A DNA stretch of 64,000 nucleotides from Raffaelea ambrosiae (Eukaryota > Ascomycota > Sordariomycetes > Ophiostomatales > Ophiostomataceae): positions 2,544,453-2,608,452 of the forward strand of contig PCDI01000001.1 in assembly GCA_002778195.1 (NCBI GenBank). The letters run 5' to 3'. Positions 33,701 through 45,791 of this stretch are shown piece by piece. Position 1 is the stretch's first letter. Every line of letters starts with the position of its first letter. Made by a program: the position numbers and the translations under genes. The notes under the pieces are model-generated. The model made no database searches and had not been told where the DNA came from. It saw nothing but the letters and a program-made list of their open reading frames with translations.

Positions 33701-34483
33701 CATAGAAGAGCAATGAAAAAGAAAAGAAGAAAAGAAGAAGAAAGCAACAGCTGTACATGGACGCGGGGGGGGGGAAAGGTGCATCTGCTGACGAACAACA
33801 CGGAACACGGCAACACAAAAAAAAAAAGGGACTCTGGTTATACAAAGGCGTTGGTGGTTTAGATGTATGTATATAGTTATTCCCCACCACGAAAAAGACA
33901 TCACAGAACAAAAGGGACGGCGAAGGCCAAACGAAATTATCCAACTTAACTCTCTATAACAAAGAAAAAGAAAATACACACAAAAACCACTGAGATGAGA
34001 CGGTATGATGGGGATATAGTAGCGTTAGAAAATAGGACGTCTCTCTCTCTTCCCTCCTTTCACTCCTCTCACCGTTTTCTTTCATTTCAGCATATTCCAT
34101 GTCGACATCAAGTCATCTCTCTTGCCACCGAATGTCCAGCCAGCAGAGGCGGAAAGTGTGCATACTGGCGGGCAAGCGTGGCAGCATCAGTGAAAAAAGA
34201 AACAAAAAGGCACAAACAAGAAAAAGAAAACTCCAGAACCCATCAACCAAGAAAAACAGCATGTCGTGCGCAAACCAGCCGAGCCGGAAAGCAAGGGCCA
34301 GAGAATAGAGAGACAAAAAGAGAGAAAAAAAGAGAAAAAAAAGAAAGAAAAAATTCGTTACTAGGAAAAACAGAAATAGGAACACGAAATGAAAAAAAAA
34401 AACAGACCGACTCTCAATGACCAGGCTGAGCGTGAAAGAAAGATCCAAGAAATACATGCTTGTCACTCTTCCCTTATTTTCCC
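33701..34483. other. intergenic: convergent 3' ends
   Basis: A-rich on the plus strand (34190-34430), probably 3' UTRs of HEM25 and the minus-strand coiled-coil gene. No gene supported. Confidence 0.55.
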
Positions 34484-35979
34484 TTATTTCGCTCCGGCCA
34501 AGTACATCAGCAGGCCGGGAGACTTGCTGCGGCTGCGGCGGCGCTCCTTCTTGCGCACCCACTCAAACTCGGGCTCGAGATGGTCGCGGTGGCGGTGGCC
34601 GTCCTCGATCTTGAGCACCATCTTGCGGTTCTCCCGGATAGTGCGCGTGTGCATCCAGAGGGCTTCACGCTCGTCTGCGGGCACCCAGCGCTTGACGAGG
34701 ATGTAGTTGGGATCCTGGGTTGGACGGGTCAGACATTTTTCTTTGGAAATGAAAGAGCGGAAAGAGCGGGAGGAAGCAGAAATGATGGATGAAAAAAGAA
34801 AAAAAAGAAAAAAAAGGGTGGGCATGAAAGGGTAGCGTAGATGAATGAATGCACACAAGAAAGAAAACTCACCTGGTCGAATTCATAGTCAATGTGGTAG
34901 TAGTTGAGCGTCTCGATCGACAGATGGCGACGGGCCATGCGGGTGTAGGTCGGCCGCTCGTTGATCTGGATCTCGACCTCGGTCTTCTTCTTCTCCTCCT
35001 TCTCCTTCTCCTTCTCCTTCTCCTTCTTCTCCTTGATCGACTTCTTGTCCAGGATGGCCTTGATGTCCTTCTCGTCGACGCCCGAGCGCAGCAGATCCTC
35101 CTGCAGGCGACGCTTGTACTCCCGCTCGGCCTCCTCCTTCTCGCGCTGCTCCTTGGCCTTGCGCTCGGCCTCCTTGAGCTTGTAGCGCTCGATGGCCTCC
35201 TTCTCTAGCCGGTCGCGGCGCTCCTTCTCCTCGGCGGCCTTCTTCTGCGCCTCCAGCGCCCTGAGCTCCAGGTCGCGCTTGATGCGCTTCTCCTCCATCT
35301 CGCGATCCTCGCGCATCTTGATCTCGTCCAGCTCCCGCCTCGCCCGCTCGTACTCGGACATGTTCCTGTACTCGCGCTCGCGCCGCTTGTTCTCCAGCTC
35401 CTGCTGCTCCTTGGCCTTGATTGCCGCCAGCTCGCGCTTGGCCCGAATGGCCTCGGCGTCCTCCTCCACGCGCAGCCGGCGCGTGCGCTCCTCCTCGTCC
35501 AGCCGCACCGCCTCCAGGTCGCGGCGTGCGCGGTCCAGCTCCCACTCGTCGCGGTCGTTGCGGCGGACGTGCTGCTCGAGCTCCTGCTCGGCGCGGGCGC
35601 GGTGGAACCGGAGCTCCTCGATCTCGCGGCGCTGCCTCTCAATCTCCAGCAGCTCGTGCGGCGTAAAGTCCGAGCCGGCCCGCGACCGCGACCGCGACCG
35701 CCGCCGGCGGACCATGGCGCCATGCTCATCGCCGGACGAGTCGTCGTCGAGGATGTTGTTGTTGTTGATGACGACGGACGCAGCACCGCCCGGGCTGGCC
35801 CGGCGCGGCGGGCTAGACCGGCGCTCGCGGGAGCGCGAGCGCGTCGTCACAACCGTGCGCTCTGGCACCAGGAAGCCCGGGCCCGTGGTGTAGTAGCCGC
35901 GATGGCGCGGCGGCGGCGGCGAGTCGTTGTGGCGGCGCACGCGCACGTCGATCTCGTCTTCGTCCCTGTACCGGCTCAT
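34484..35979 (-). CDS. charged coiled-coil protein with conserved C-terminal domain (DUF8035-like)
   Basis: Exons 35979-34873 and 34714-34484; 445 aa. The start MSRYRDEDEIDVRVRR (35979) is preferred; an in-frame upstream start at 36045 adds 22 weakly coding residues. After a Ser/Arg-rich head with SRSRERR and RRRRSRSRSRAGSDFTPHEL comes a long Glu/Arg/Lys single helix or coiled coil (residues about 110-325), then a KEKEKEKEKEEKKK run. The compact C terminus spans the splice: RPTYTRMARRHLSIETLNYY, EFDQ|DPNYILVKRWVP, LWMHTRTIRENR. That end resembles an uncharacterised fungal domain I recall as DUF8035. The RS-rich head would suit an RNA-binding or splicing role, which is inference only. The intron (158 nt) contains a long purine run. 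Confidence 0.82.
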
Positions 35980-38514
35980 CTTGGTGGGCGGGGTGTATAT
36001 AGGCTGGAGGGACGCAATAGGAACAGAGAGGTGTTGTAGAGACAATGACGATTCACAGAAAATCAGAGAACACGTCCCAGGAAAATGGAAAAGGGAGAAA
36101 TCCGAGTGAGGATCCGAGTGAGAATCCGAGTGAGAAAATCCTGCCAGAAAACGTATGTGCTTGGATGGACAAAGGCCGGCTGGTCTGCTTAGACAGCACG
36201 CTCGTCGCTTCTCTGTGTGTCAGCTTCGGCCAGTCTCGGCTCCCGGTCACAGACGGACACAGGCTGGACAGGGCGCAACAGGGGGGGGACTGGGGATGAC
36301 TGGGAAATCTGGTGAGGCCGTCCTGAAGACCCGATGGCAGTCACGGGAGGCTATTTATTTGTGTGATCACAGATGGCGGGGAGGGGAGGTGAGAAAAAAG
36401 GAAGGAAGGCTGGGAGAGCGGGGGGTGGGTTATGCGGCGCAAAGGTGCCATTTATTGCTGGCAGGGAAGGAGCGATCGGGACCCCCTTCAGACGTGCTAA
36501 ATAAGGGAACTGCGAGGATGGCCAGGCGGGATGGCCAAGCGGGCAAGGCAAGTACCATGTCACTCATGTCACTAACACCCTATGACGCTCTCCGGGATAA
36601 GACGACCAAACGGCCACAACGAGCGCCACTGCAGCCGCCGCTCCTGGTAAGGTGCGACATTGCCGGCATGCGACCTGCAGGAGGGCGCGCTGCGCACAGC
36701 CTCCACCCACGGCCAACCACGGCACGAGGGGTGGAAGGCGGGCAATGGGTCTACATTGGCCAGCGTGGTACCGGCATAACAGCATCAGCCTACCGAGTAA
36801 TACAGCCTGGGCATATGCGTTCTCTGACTCGCAGAGGAGAGGACGTGAGGGGGGTGGCCAACGGACCCGTGGCGGCTGTTCCCTGCTTTGTCGCCGCTCT
36901 GGGCTGCCCTGCTCACCTGAGACAGTCACCAGAGGACCAGAGGGCTCACAGGCCCGTCGTACCAGAGAGACACACCGCGGCGGGTGACCACACAGCACGC
37001 TGGGCAGGCCGGCCCACGAGAAGAGCGGCAGGTGGCCCCTCCAGGCGGGTGAGTGGGTGTGTGTGAGAAACAGGCAGACTGGGCTACCAACAGGGGTGTG
37101 GCGGCGGGCTAGGTGGTGGGGAGCAGGCTTGAGGCAAAGGACCGCCCGTGGTTGGTCCAGCTGCGCGGTGCAGCAGCCCAAGTGGGGGGGAAGTAAGCAG
37201 TGAGCGAGCGATGGAGAGGGAGGGGTGGTTCGGAGGGTGGTCGCAACGGCAAAGAGAGTGAGAACAGGAAGGGTGGAAGAGTGCGAGCAGCGAGAAGCGA
37301 GCCAGGCGAGTAGCGCAGCAGGGGAGGTGGCTGGGAGGGGGGATCATTTCCGACAAGAGGGGCTGTGGAAGCGTCAAGACGCAGGAGAGACGACCTAGAA
37401 ACAGTCTAAATGCAGGCCAGAAGCGCCAAAGACGAGCCAGAGCCAGCAGGGCCGCAGGAGGGGTCAGGAGGAACCAGCAGGACCCGCCAGCTGAGCTGGG
37501 CGATCACGATACACGACTGGGCGATCTGGAGGATTGGCAGGCGAGATGGGGAGCGCTTCTGGAGGCTCGGCGAGTGGACGGGCTTCTGCTGGCGTCTGCG
37601 TGCATCTCTCTGCATCTGTCTGGTTGCCTCTGTCGCGATGCTGCGTGTTCGCCATGCCTGGGCAGCCATGCATCTCGTTGGGGCGCTCGAACAGGCAGCA
37701 CTTCCACTTAGTTGCGGTAGGGCTGATGGCTGCAGGCCAAGCAAGCAGAGTCTGCAGCGGTTCAACAGGCGAGTGGCGCCAATAAAGTTCCATTCAAGAG
37801 CGCAACGCCGTCCAGTAGCGTAAGCATAACGCATCTTACATGTGGCGTGCACAAGCGGCATACCAAGTCCCAGCGGGCTCACATAAGTCGCCACACCAGC
37901 GAGATGCCGCTTGCGGCTCTTCTCTGAGGTTCTTTTGGTGCTCGTTTGGTGCTCTTCTGGTGCTCTTCTGGTGCTCTTTTATTGCTCTTCTGTCGTGTCT
38001 CTTTTCTTGTGTCTTCTCTGGCCTTCTTTCTGACTCTCCCAGTTCCCTTTCCCATGGTTGCGCCACATGCAAGCCGTCAGAACCAGACAGCCGAAGGATG
38101 CCTGCTGTTGGGTTTCAAAACTGCCACCAGCCAAGTGGCCTCATCGTTTCATGTTGCACTACCCGCACATACGGTGAGCGGGGGTGCACACTCAGCTCCC
38201 GTGCAGACAATTCCTGCGTGCCCGGGCCTGGCCGCATTTCAGGTCGCCAGAATGCAGCAAAGCAGCTGTGTTGACACGGGGCGCTGGCTGCCGTCTCCTT
38301 TTTTCGCCTTCCTTCTTTTTCCTCCTTGACCGTCTCTCGGCGCGAAAAGAGATTGAGAATTGTACAGAAAGACCAACGAGAGCCAAGCAGAAACGGAGAG
38401 TTGGCGCGCGGCTGCAGACAACCCACCACGCCCCAGTAACAGACGTCGTCTTCGAGTGCCCCAACACACAAAAACACACAAAACCACACAAAACCACACA
38501 ATGCAAGCCACTGC
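35980..38514. other. gene-poor 2.5-kb region
   Basis: Holds the promoter of the coiled-coil gene, a three-copy 12-bp repeat (CCGAGTGAGRAT-like) at about 36096-36130, GC-rich DNA with many chance ORFs (36155-37180), and a 12-bp repeat near 37935-37990. No ORF has protein-like composition or a clear partner exon. The last part is the 3' flank of prefoldin 1. Confidence 0.5.
37933..37994 (+). repeat. 12-bp tandem repeat (TTCTGGTGCTCT-like)
   Basis: About five imperfect copies of a GGTGCTCTTCT unit; later copies drift. Confidence 0.75.
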
Positions 38515-39083
38515 CTACGACGACTCGGCGCCTCCCCTGCGCAGCATCTGCGTGATGTGCTCCTGGCTGTTCTTGGCCGTCGTCTCCAGATAGTGCAGGC
38601 GCTTGCCCAGGTTCTCCACGTCGCCCTCGAGGTCCTTGATCTGCTTCTCGAGCTTGCCGTTCAGCGTAGACACCGGCTCGGCCACGAACCTGTGGTGCGT
38701 TAGAAGAGAAATGGTCACAAAAAGAGAAAGGAACCATCAAGGCAGCCGTAACGGCGGCCGAGGGGTCCCAGGGTCGCCATCACGGCCATGGTCGCCATGG
38801 CCCCGGGCTGTGGACCTACATCTTGCCAACACCCTCGTAGACGGCAGTGTCCGCCGGGAGCGATGAGATCTCGCTCCGCGTCAGCTGTGCTAGCCGCATC
38901 TCGCGCTGCTTGCTGGCCACCTGCGACCGCGCCACGGCGATCTGCTGCTGCGCCTGCACCGCCTGCGTTTCGATCTCCCTCACCAGCTGTGGACGTGTGT
39001 GCGTCAGTCATCGAATCTCCCATTTCCTCTCCCCCCTGTCTGCTCAAGCTCACCTTCTGCAGTGCCTCGTTTGACAGCGACAT
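38515..39083 (-). CDS. PFD1: prefoldin subunit 1
   Basis: Beta-type subunit of the hexameric prefoldin chaperone, which hands nascent actin and tubulin to the CCT chaperonin. Three exons: 39083-39054, 38986-38820 and 38689-38515; 123 aa, the usual length. The chain is MSLSNEALQK, then LVREIETQAVQAQQQIAVAR and a coiled coil (SKQREMRLAQLTRSEIS), a loop with TAVYEGVGKM that splits between exons, and the returning helix FVAEPVSTLNGKLEKQIKDL to LGKRLHYLETTAKNSQEHI. The intron phases join exactly (AT|G encodes Met). YEGVGKMF and LEKQ...L are prefoldin-beta signatures. A second prefoldin gene (subunit 5) lies 16 kb downstream in the window. Confidence 0.95.
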
Positions 39084-39718
39084 GGTGGACTGTTGGTGGT
39101 GCCTGTCTGTTCGGGTTGTGCGTCTGTTGAAGCCTGTGCGCGACTGTGCCAGACTGTCGATGCACGCAAATTTACATACAGCCCGCGAACAAAGTGACTG
39201 CCCGCCATGTGCCCCACATTTCTGGTGGCGCACAGTGCCAGCTCGCACTAACATGGCAGGCCAAGGAGCACTAACTAAACATTAATATAGTTATCTTCCC
39301 CCCCGGAACACATGGCACAAAGGACTAATGCTATGAATGTCACTCCTCAAAGCCCCTACATGTCCAATTTCAAAACTACAGTCTAGTTATACGTTGCTTA
39401 TTTGTGTGCCTCACCTGGTGCCAACTAGTTCGCTGCCAACATGGCCCGATCCGTGGCCTGGAAGGTAAGCAAGATGTCCAGAAGAAGTTGTTCAGGTAAG
39501 GATATCCAAGTCAGGATATCCAGGTCAGGATATACAGAGCAGGATGAACAGCTCAAAAAACTCCGATCAGGATGCCCGCCAAGACTCTCATGCATAGATT
39601 CCCATGCAAGATTCCCAGGCATGCACTTGCTTGCTTAACCCAAGATGTTCTCAAGATCCGAGCAAATCAGATTGTCGAGTGCCTCATGCAATTTGGTTGC
39701 AGAGAACAGCTCTGCTAA
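39084..39718. other. intergenic: PFD1 promoter and ceramidase 3' flank
   Basis: No gene supported. A degenerate 14-bp repeat with CAGGATATCCA units lies at 39492-39545. Confidence 0.55.
39492..39546 (+). repeat. 14-bp degenerate repeat (CAGGATATCCAAGT-like)
   Basis: Three to four copies, each keeping AGGATATcCA or AGGATATACA. Confidence 0.7.
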
Positions 39719-41131
39719 TCACTCGTGCTTCACGCCGTTGCCGTTGCCGTTTGCCTCCTGCACCCGGGGCACGACTCGCGGGATCGACGTGAACGGAGAT
39801 GGCCACTGCAGCATGAACTCGTTTTCGCTGCCGTCGAGACACCGGTGGAGCCATACTCGCCATGCGATGAAGTAGTATGCTGTTGTGAATTAGCAGACAA
39901 GAACGCGGCGGTATCAGGAACAAGGAAGGGGGACTGCGGCGGCACGCAAGAACTGTCCGCAGGTTAGTGTTCTTCGAGATCTGATGTATTCCAGACATAC
40001 CACCTGTCACATTTGGTCAGCCATCGTCCGCAACCCCGTGTTCGGAGAGAGCGATATCCCATATCATACCTAGCCCAGTAAACAGGTGCCACCATCCATG
40101 CCCTTCGAGGACAACAGCCCACGGCAGCAGCAGCACGTCGCGCCAAGACCGCAGGTGAACGCAGTAGATGTTGTCGAGGTTCCAGATGGTGAAACCGATC
40201 AGGAACAGGGCAATACCTGCAAGCCGTATTCGTCAGATGTCTGAAATCAGAAACAGACTAGAGAGTTGGCACAACAAACCTGAGAAACACATGCGCCACA
40301 TCTGCTTCATGATCTGCTCTGCTTTGTCCGGGCTGCGCTTCTCCAGTGCAGGCCGCAGCTCGTACTCCATGATGTACATGGCGCGGAAGACAATCGCACA
40401 GGTGAGGGTTGCATAGGACACCTGGTGAAACACCGGATCCTTCGTCACCCAATACACAACCTGGAACGCAGGTCAGTCGGCGCTCACCAAAACAAGTATT
40501 TAAGATAAAAGAAAAGAAAAATAAACATCTCTACCAACATACCGTGATGAGAAGCGCAAGGCTGAAGAGAGCCAGACCAACAGCGCCCGCGTAAAGCCGC
40601 GGCTTGGCATAGGAAAACGTGGCATATCCAATCACACAAGTGGCGTAGATCATGGGGAGCTCATCGGCAAGCTGCATGGAGTCTGCACCTCCCAGAGGCC
40701 TCTCAGAAGCCCATGGGTCAGCTGAGTACGACAGACAGGTGAGACCCTACGCCACGCAAAATACTGACACTTCAAGGTTGAGTGGAACGCGATGGAGCCG
40801 AACCCAACGATCATGTACCCTGTGAAGGCGACAATGAAGATCCGCGGGTGTCCGTAGCGAAGCGTGTTCTGGATGCCTCCCAGACCGAGCAAGATGAAAG
40901 TCAGGTTGGTCAAGCTGTTGACAACCTCAGCGCAGTAGTAGCTGATGTTGTAGTCCTGGGACATTGCATCAGTGCATGTAGACGGAAGAGGAGAACCCAG
41001 TCGCCGTCTGTTGCGGCGATGCAGCGAAAACTGGCCCCCACACGAACCTCTTCACACCAGTTGAGCGTGGATGTCTGCTCGCCCCAGTAGCCATCACGGG
41101 CCTCGCGGTAGGGGATTTGTAGGAAGGACAT
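39719..41131 (-). CDS. YPC1: alkaline (phyto)ceramidase
   Basis: Seven-span ER/Golgi hydrolase of the CREST superfamily that cleaves (phyto)ceramide to a sphingoid base and fatty acid. Six exons on the minus strand: 41131-41048, 40955-40769, 40682-40543, 40460-40280, 40216-40070 and 39879-39719; 299 aa with all phases matching. Family motifs in order: GYWGEQTSTLNWCEEDYNIS, YYCAEVVNSLTNLTF, the catalytic Ser and zinc His in GSIAFHSTLK, the Asp in MQLADELPMIY 11 residues after that His, and the zinc pair in EGHGWWHLFTG. Intron 2 was set with donor GTCAGT at 40768 because it alone gives LKYSMQLAD with the family spacing. The C-terminal tail ends in Asn/Gly repeats. Whether it prefers phytoceramide or dihydroceramide cannot be read from sequence. 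Confidence 0.94.
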
Positions 41132-42578
41132 GGGGAAGACTTGGCGGAGGAGATGGGCAGAGGGGTGGAAGGCGACGACAAAATGGGAGCCCAGAAGAAC
41201 AAAAAGAGGTCGGCAGACTGTATCCCAGGCCGAGCAGAGTTCTGGAATGAGGGACCTTGATCTTGTCGAGAGCAGCAAATGCGCACAATAATATGAGACG
41301 GCCCCTTTGGGGGAAGCAGCACAAGAGAATTGTCCAATCAGATCAGGCCAAAAGGCATGTGAAAAGCAAAAGGTGCCCAGGGGGGCTAGGGCGCGACAGA
41401 CAGGCGAGAGGCAGGGACAGGCAAAAAGAAAGCAGAAAAAACAGGGCAGACAGGTCAGATAAGCACGAAAAGCAGAGAAGCCACAGCGAGAAGCACAAGC
41501 AAAACGCCGTCTGGCGGAGTTCCCAGTCGATGCCAGCTTGCCCCTTCGTGCCGGCAGCCCGGCTGGGGCACTAAGAGCGTCCAACGTAATCTGCGGGGCG
41601 GAGGTTTTTACGGGCTCTAGTTGAGGGCGCCAAGGGTTCTGAGGGATCTTACACAACTGGGGGAGTTCGTAATATCTCTGGCCGTCCATGGACCCTGTTT
41701 CAGGCGCCTCTCACGGCGTGCACACCCACCAAGGCAGGGGAGAGCAGCCTTGCGTGCATGCCAGCCAGCACCGCCAGACAGGGCGTCGGGGCGCCCAGAA
41801 CCGCTGGAGCGCCCTCCGAAGTATCCGGTGGACGCCAGCCGGCGTGGCTTGGAGTGGTTGGAGTGGGCGCGGCTGCTGGTGACTAGCGGGCTTTATGCTG
41901 TATCCGGACCAGAAGTGAGGCTGCTGGCAGGCCCGTGTTCTGGGTTCGCGCTAAGCCGCGTTCGGCTCACGCAAGACAGTGCCGGGTGGGAGCCGCACTG
42001 TCGCTCAGCCGGGGACAGGTCCACCTTCCCTCCACGAACGCGACAGCTCACGAAAGACGCCAACGTCTGTGACAAGGCCTCGTCATCACAACCGCTTCCT
42101 TGCATTGGGGCCCGACGACCAGCCCAGCCGTGTTCGCTCCGACCCCAACGATCCACAGCCGCGTCTGCTGTGACGGCCCGTTCTGTCCCTGCCGCGACCA
42201 ATCCGGGATGACTTCGGCCCTGCTGCTCCCCTGAAAAGACGAGCCAGCAAAGGGGGCCAAAGGCCACCTCATCCGCGACCGCCCAACACCACACACAAAG
42301 GACCAACGTCCATGACGGCCTAGCGACTGGCCCGAACAAAGCAAGCCGCCCTGCTATACAACGGCCGTCGCTCCTGCCCATGCAATCGCTGCACTTGGGC
42401 CCACGAGGCAGATGCTCGCGAGCCAGCAGCAGCACTGTGCATGTTGTCCACTGGCCTTGAACTGAAGACGCTTTTTTTTTTCTTTTTCCCTTCCGTCTTC
42501 TCGCACCAGACACACGCATAGAACACACGTACACTTACACATACACGAGCACCGCGAGCACCGCGAGCACCGCCAGCC
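41132..42578. other. intergenic: divergent promoters of the ceramidase and SGM1 genes
   Basis: No supported gene; a plus-strand frame at 41621-42211 is Arg/Pro/Ala-rich with no family resemblance. Three copies of CGAGCACCGC stand just before the SGM1 ATG (42546-42572). Confidence 0.55.
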
Positions 42579-44597
42579 ATGGCCACTTCGGGCAAGGGCA
42601 ACAACCGATGGGGCTCGCTGCTCTCGCAGGCCGTCGCCGGTGTCGAAGCCCGTCTCGACACCATGCTGGCCGAGACTGACGAGGCGGCCGGGAAGCAGAC
42701 AAAGCCTGCGTCGACCTCCTCCACCCCACAGCCTGCCAAGCCGAGCACTGGTAAGCGTCGTCTGTCTTCTCGCTCACTCTGTGCTGCTGCCTGCCTGCCT
42801 GAAGAACGTGCTCTTCTGACCACACCCGCTCTTTTCCAGGAAGCTCGAGATCAGGATCCTCCAACCGCGCAAACGACAGGCTGCAAGAGCGGCTGGCACG
42901 TGCCGTGGCAGCCAAGAATGCGGGATCGACCCCGAACCGCGGGCTCTCGCCGTCCGTGACGCCGGCGACGGCCAGCCCCCGACAGAGCGCCGAGGTCAGC
43001 AGGACATCCACCGACAGTGTCCGGCCAGCCTCGAAAGACGCCCCTTCAGCCGCGGACGCCGCACGACAGTCCACCGACCTTGCCAAGCGGCCATCCGTGG
43101 ACGCGCAGCGCGAGGGCCACGACGACAAGACAGAGACAGCCTCCCTCGCCAACGCCGTCAATGGCGAAAGAGCCTCGGCAGACAGCACGCGGCCGCCCCC
43201 CACCCCCGTGGTGGCGATTACGCCTGCTGTCGACGACGCAGCGGCAACACCAGCGGCAGACACGACGACAGCAGACACGACGGTGCCGGAGTCGAACAGC
43301 GCCCTGGACCAGGTGCGTGCCGAACGCATCAAGACGCTGGAAGAGGAACTGCAGGAGGAGCAGCGACAGCACCAGGAGGAGACACACCACTACGTCGAGA
43401 AGATCGAAGGCCTCGAGTCGAAGCTGCAGTACCTGGCCCGCGAAGCGACCGAGGCGGCCAAGAAGGCGATCCAGGAGGCGGAGCCGGGGAGTCTGGAGAA
43501 GAAGCTGGCCGAGCGCGACCAGCAGATCGCGCAGCTCATGGAGGAGGGCAAGAACCTGGGCGTGACGGAGCAGAAGCACAGGAGCATCCTGAAGAAACTG
43601 CGGACCAAAATCACCGAATACGAAAAGGAGACCAGCGAGCTGAAGATGGCGCGGTCCAAGCACGAGGCCGAGCTGCAGACGCTGCGGCTGCGGGCCAAGC
43701 GCGCGGCCGAGCTGGAGAGCGCGCAGGACGAGTCGCACCGGCGGGTGAGCCAGATCCAGCGCGAGCTCGAGAGCCTGCGGTCCGACTCCATCTCCAAGGA
43801 CGCGACCATCGCGGACCTGCGGGCGCAGCTGAAGGCGGCCCACGAGCACGCCGCGGCCATGAAGGTCAAGATCAACGACGAGGCCCTGGAGAAGGAGCGG
43901 CGGCGCGCCAAGGACCTCGAGGAGCAGGTGGCCACGCTGGCGCTGGAGAAGACGCTGGCGGCCGACCGGGCCAAGGCCCAGGCGAACGAGTGGAAGGAGA
44001 AGGCCGAGCGGGCGGCCGAGCGCATGCGCGTGGTCGAGGTCGACGCCAAGGCCGAGGTGCAGGTGATGGAGAGCAAGCTGGAGGCCATGCGCGTGCGGGC
44101 CGAAGAGGCGTCGTCGGGCGCCACCGGCGACTCGCAGGCGAAGCTGCTGCGCCAGGTCGAGACGCTGCAGACGCAGTACGCCATTGCCAGCGAGAACTGG
44201 CAGGGCATCGAGTCGTCGCTGCTCGCGCGCGTAGCCAGCCTGGAGAAGGACCGGGACGAGGCCCAGCAGCGCGAGTCCGACATGCGCAAGAAGGCCCGCG
44301 AAGCTGTAAGTTTTGTTGGAACCCGACCCCGAAACCAAAGACGGCCGAGCCAGGCCAGCCGAGCCAGGCCGGCCGAGCCATGCACACACAAAACTGACAG
44401 ATCTCCAGTCTCTCCGCGCCAAGCGCCACGAGGAAGACCTCGAAGAGGCGCGGTCCAAGCTGCCCAAGGCCCAGGAAGACGTCGGCGCCTACCAGGTGCA
44501 GACCGAAGCGCTCACGAAGCGGGCCGAAGCGGCCGAGGCAGCCCTCAAGCAGGCCAAGGCCGACTTGGCGAGCCAGAGGGCGGCATGGAAGGAGGAG

Positions 44598-44636
<39 letters not shown>

Positions 44637-45476
44637 CAACAACAACAAGAGCGCGAACGGGAACGAGAAAGAGGCAACGACGCGCGGGGCAGCAGCGCCT
44701 GGCTGGAGGACCTGCCCAGCCACCCAGCACCGCCTCCCATTCGCAGCAGCAGCCGGCCGGGCTCGCCCCTGGTCCCGGTCCCGTCCCGTACGTGGAGCTC
44801 CGACCTGCTCGGCCTGCAGGGCCTGCCCAACAAGCTGCGCAAGACGTCGACGCCGTCCAGCCCCGACGACACCGCCGAACGCCTCTCGCTGCGTCGCCCG
44901 TCGGCCCAGCCGCCCATCCGGCCGAGCATCTTTGGCGGCAGCACCGCGGCTAGCCACGTGGCGGCGCCGCAGCCGCTGTTCAGCCCGACCATGACGGAGG
45001 CGCCGGCGCCGGCGCCGGCGTCCACTGCGGCCCTGTCGGTGACGCACGCGCTGGAGCAGGAGGACTCGCTGGACGGCATCGAGCGTCCGGGGTCGCCGCA
45101 GCAGGTGATGCAGGACATGGTGTCGGTGTCCACGGTGGCCGCGGGCCCGTCGGTGCAGCTGGTGGAGCGGATGAGCGCGGCGATCCGGCGGCTGGAGAGC
45201 GAAAAGGTGGCGGCGCGCGAAGAGCTGGCGCGGATCTCCAACCAGCGGAACGAGGCGCGCGCCGAGGTGCTGGCGCTGATCAAGGATGCCGAGACCGGGC
45301 GGGCGGCCGTGTCGCGGGTCGGCGAGCTGGAGACGGAAGTGGCCGACATGAAGGCGCGCTACGACACCACGCTGGAGCTGCTGGGCGAGAAGAGCGAGCT
45401 GGTGGAGGAGCTGCGGGCGGACGTGGAGGACGTCAAGGCCATGTATCGCGACCTGGTCGAGCGGACCATCAAATAG
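42579..45476 (+). CDS. SGM1: Golgi coiled-coil protein, TMF1/Sgm1 family
   Basis: Peripheral Golgi coiled-coil protein of the TATA-element-modulatory-factor family (human TMF1, yeast Sgm1), thought to bind Rab6/Ypt6 and tether vesicles. Three exons: 42579-42750, 42840-44305 and 44409-45476; 901 aa. The N terminus MATSGKGNNRWGSLLSQAVA and LQERLARAVAAKN precede a Ser/Thr/Ala-rich linker, then long coiled coil from about residue 220 (ERIKTLEEELQEEQRQHQEE) to 560. After a CAG-encoded poly-Gln tract, (ER)n repeats and a disordered Pro/Ser stretch comes the conserved C-terminal TMF block: VERMSAAIRRLESEKVAARE to KSELVEELRADVEDVKAMYRDLVERTIK. The second intron acceptor at 44408 was chosen because it restores KAREA|SLRAKRHEEDLEEA in phase. 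The transcription-factor name is historical. Confidence 0.9.
44600..44648 (+). repeat. CAG/CAA tract encoding poly-Gln in Sgm1
   Basis: Sixteen Gln codons, CAG first then CAA, followed by GAGCGC-type (ER)n codons. CAA interruption usually stabilises such tracts. Confidence 0.88.
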
Positions 45477-45791
45477 AGCGATGGAGCAGCAGCGAGGAGG
45501 CCATAGACACCATCTCAGTGTAATAATGTTGTATAAGAAAGAGCACGAAGAGCACGAAAGCCTTTTTTTTTTTAGTTTTTAACCCTGTATTCTGTTCTCT
45601 CTCCTCTGTTCTCTGTCCTTCCTCTGTGTCCTCGGTCCTCAGGTTTCTGTCCCTGCTTCCTCTGCTTTGTTTCCTTTTCTACCCCATGTTGATCATGCTT
45701 CATCACAGTCCATTCATTGCCAGTGTGGTATATCGAGATCCGTCCTCTTCTCTGTGCACCTGCGCCCATCCACGCCTTTGCCGTCCCTCTC
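45477..45791. other. short convergent intergenic region between SGM1 and NAS6
   Basis: T-run near 45564-45575 and CT-rich repeats (TGTTCTCTCTCC-like, 45590-45660). Probably shared 3' UTRs; nothing else seen. Confidence 0.55.

Noticed and set aside
36155..37066. 303-codon plus-strand ORF
   Set aside because: Arg/Gly/Ala-rich, no domain, no partner exons; typical chance ORF in GC-rich DNA.
41621..42211. 196-codon plus-strand ORF in the SGM1 promoter
   Set aside because: Random-like composition, no homology recognised; overlaps a divergent promoter.
43046..44467. 473-codon minus-strand ORF
   Set aside because: Antisense to the SGM1 coiled coil; Leu/Gly/His/Arg-rich mirror of GAG/CAG codons.
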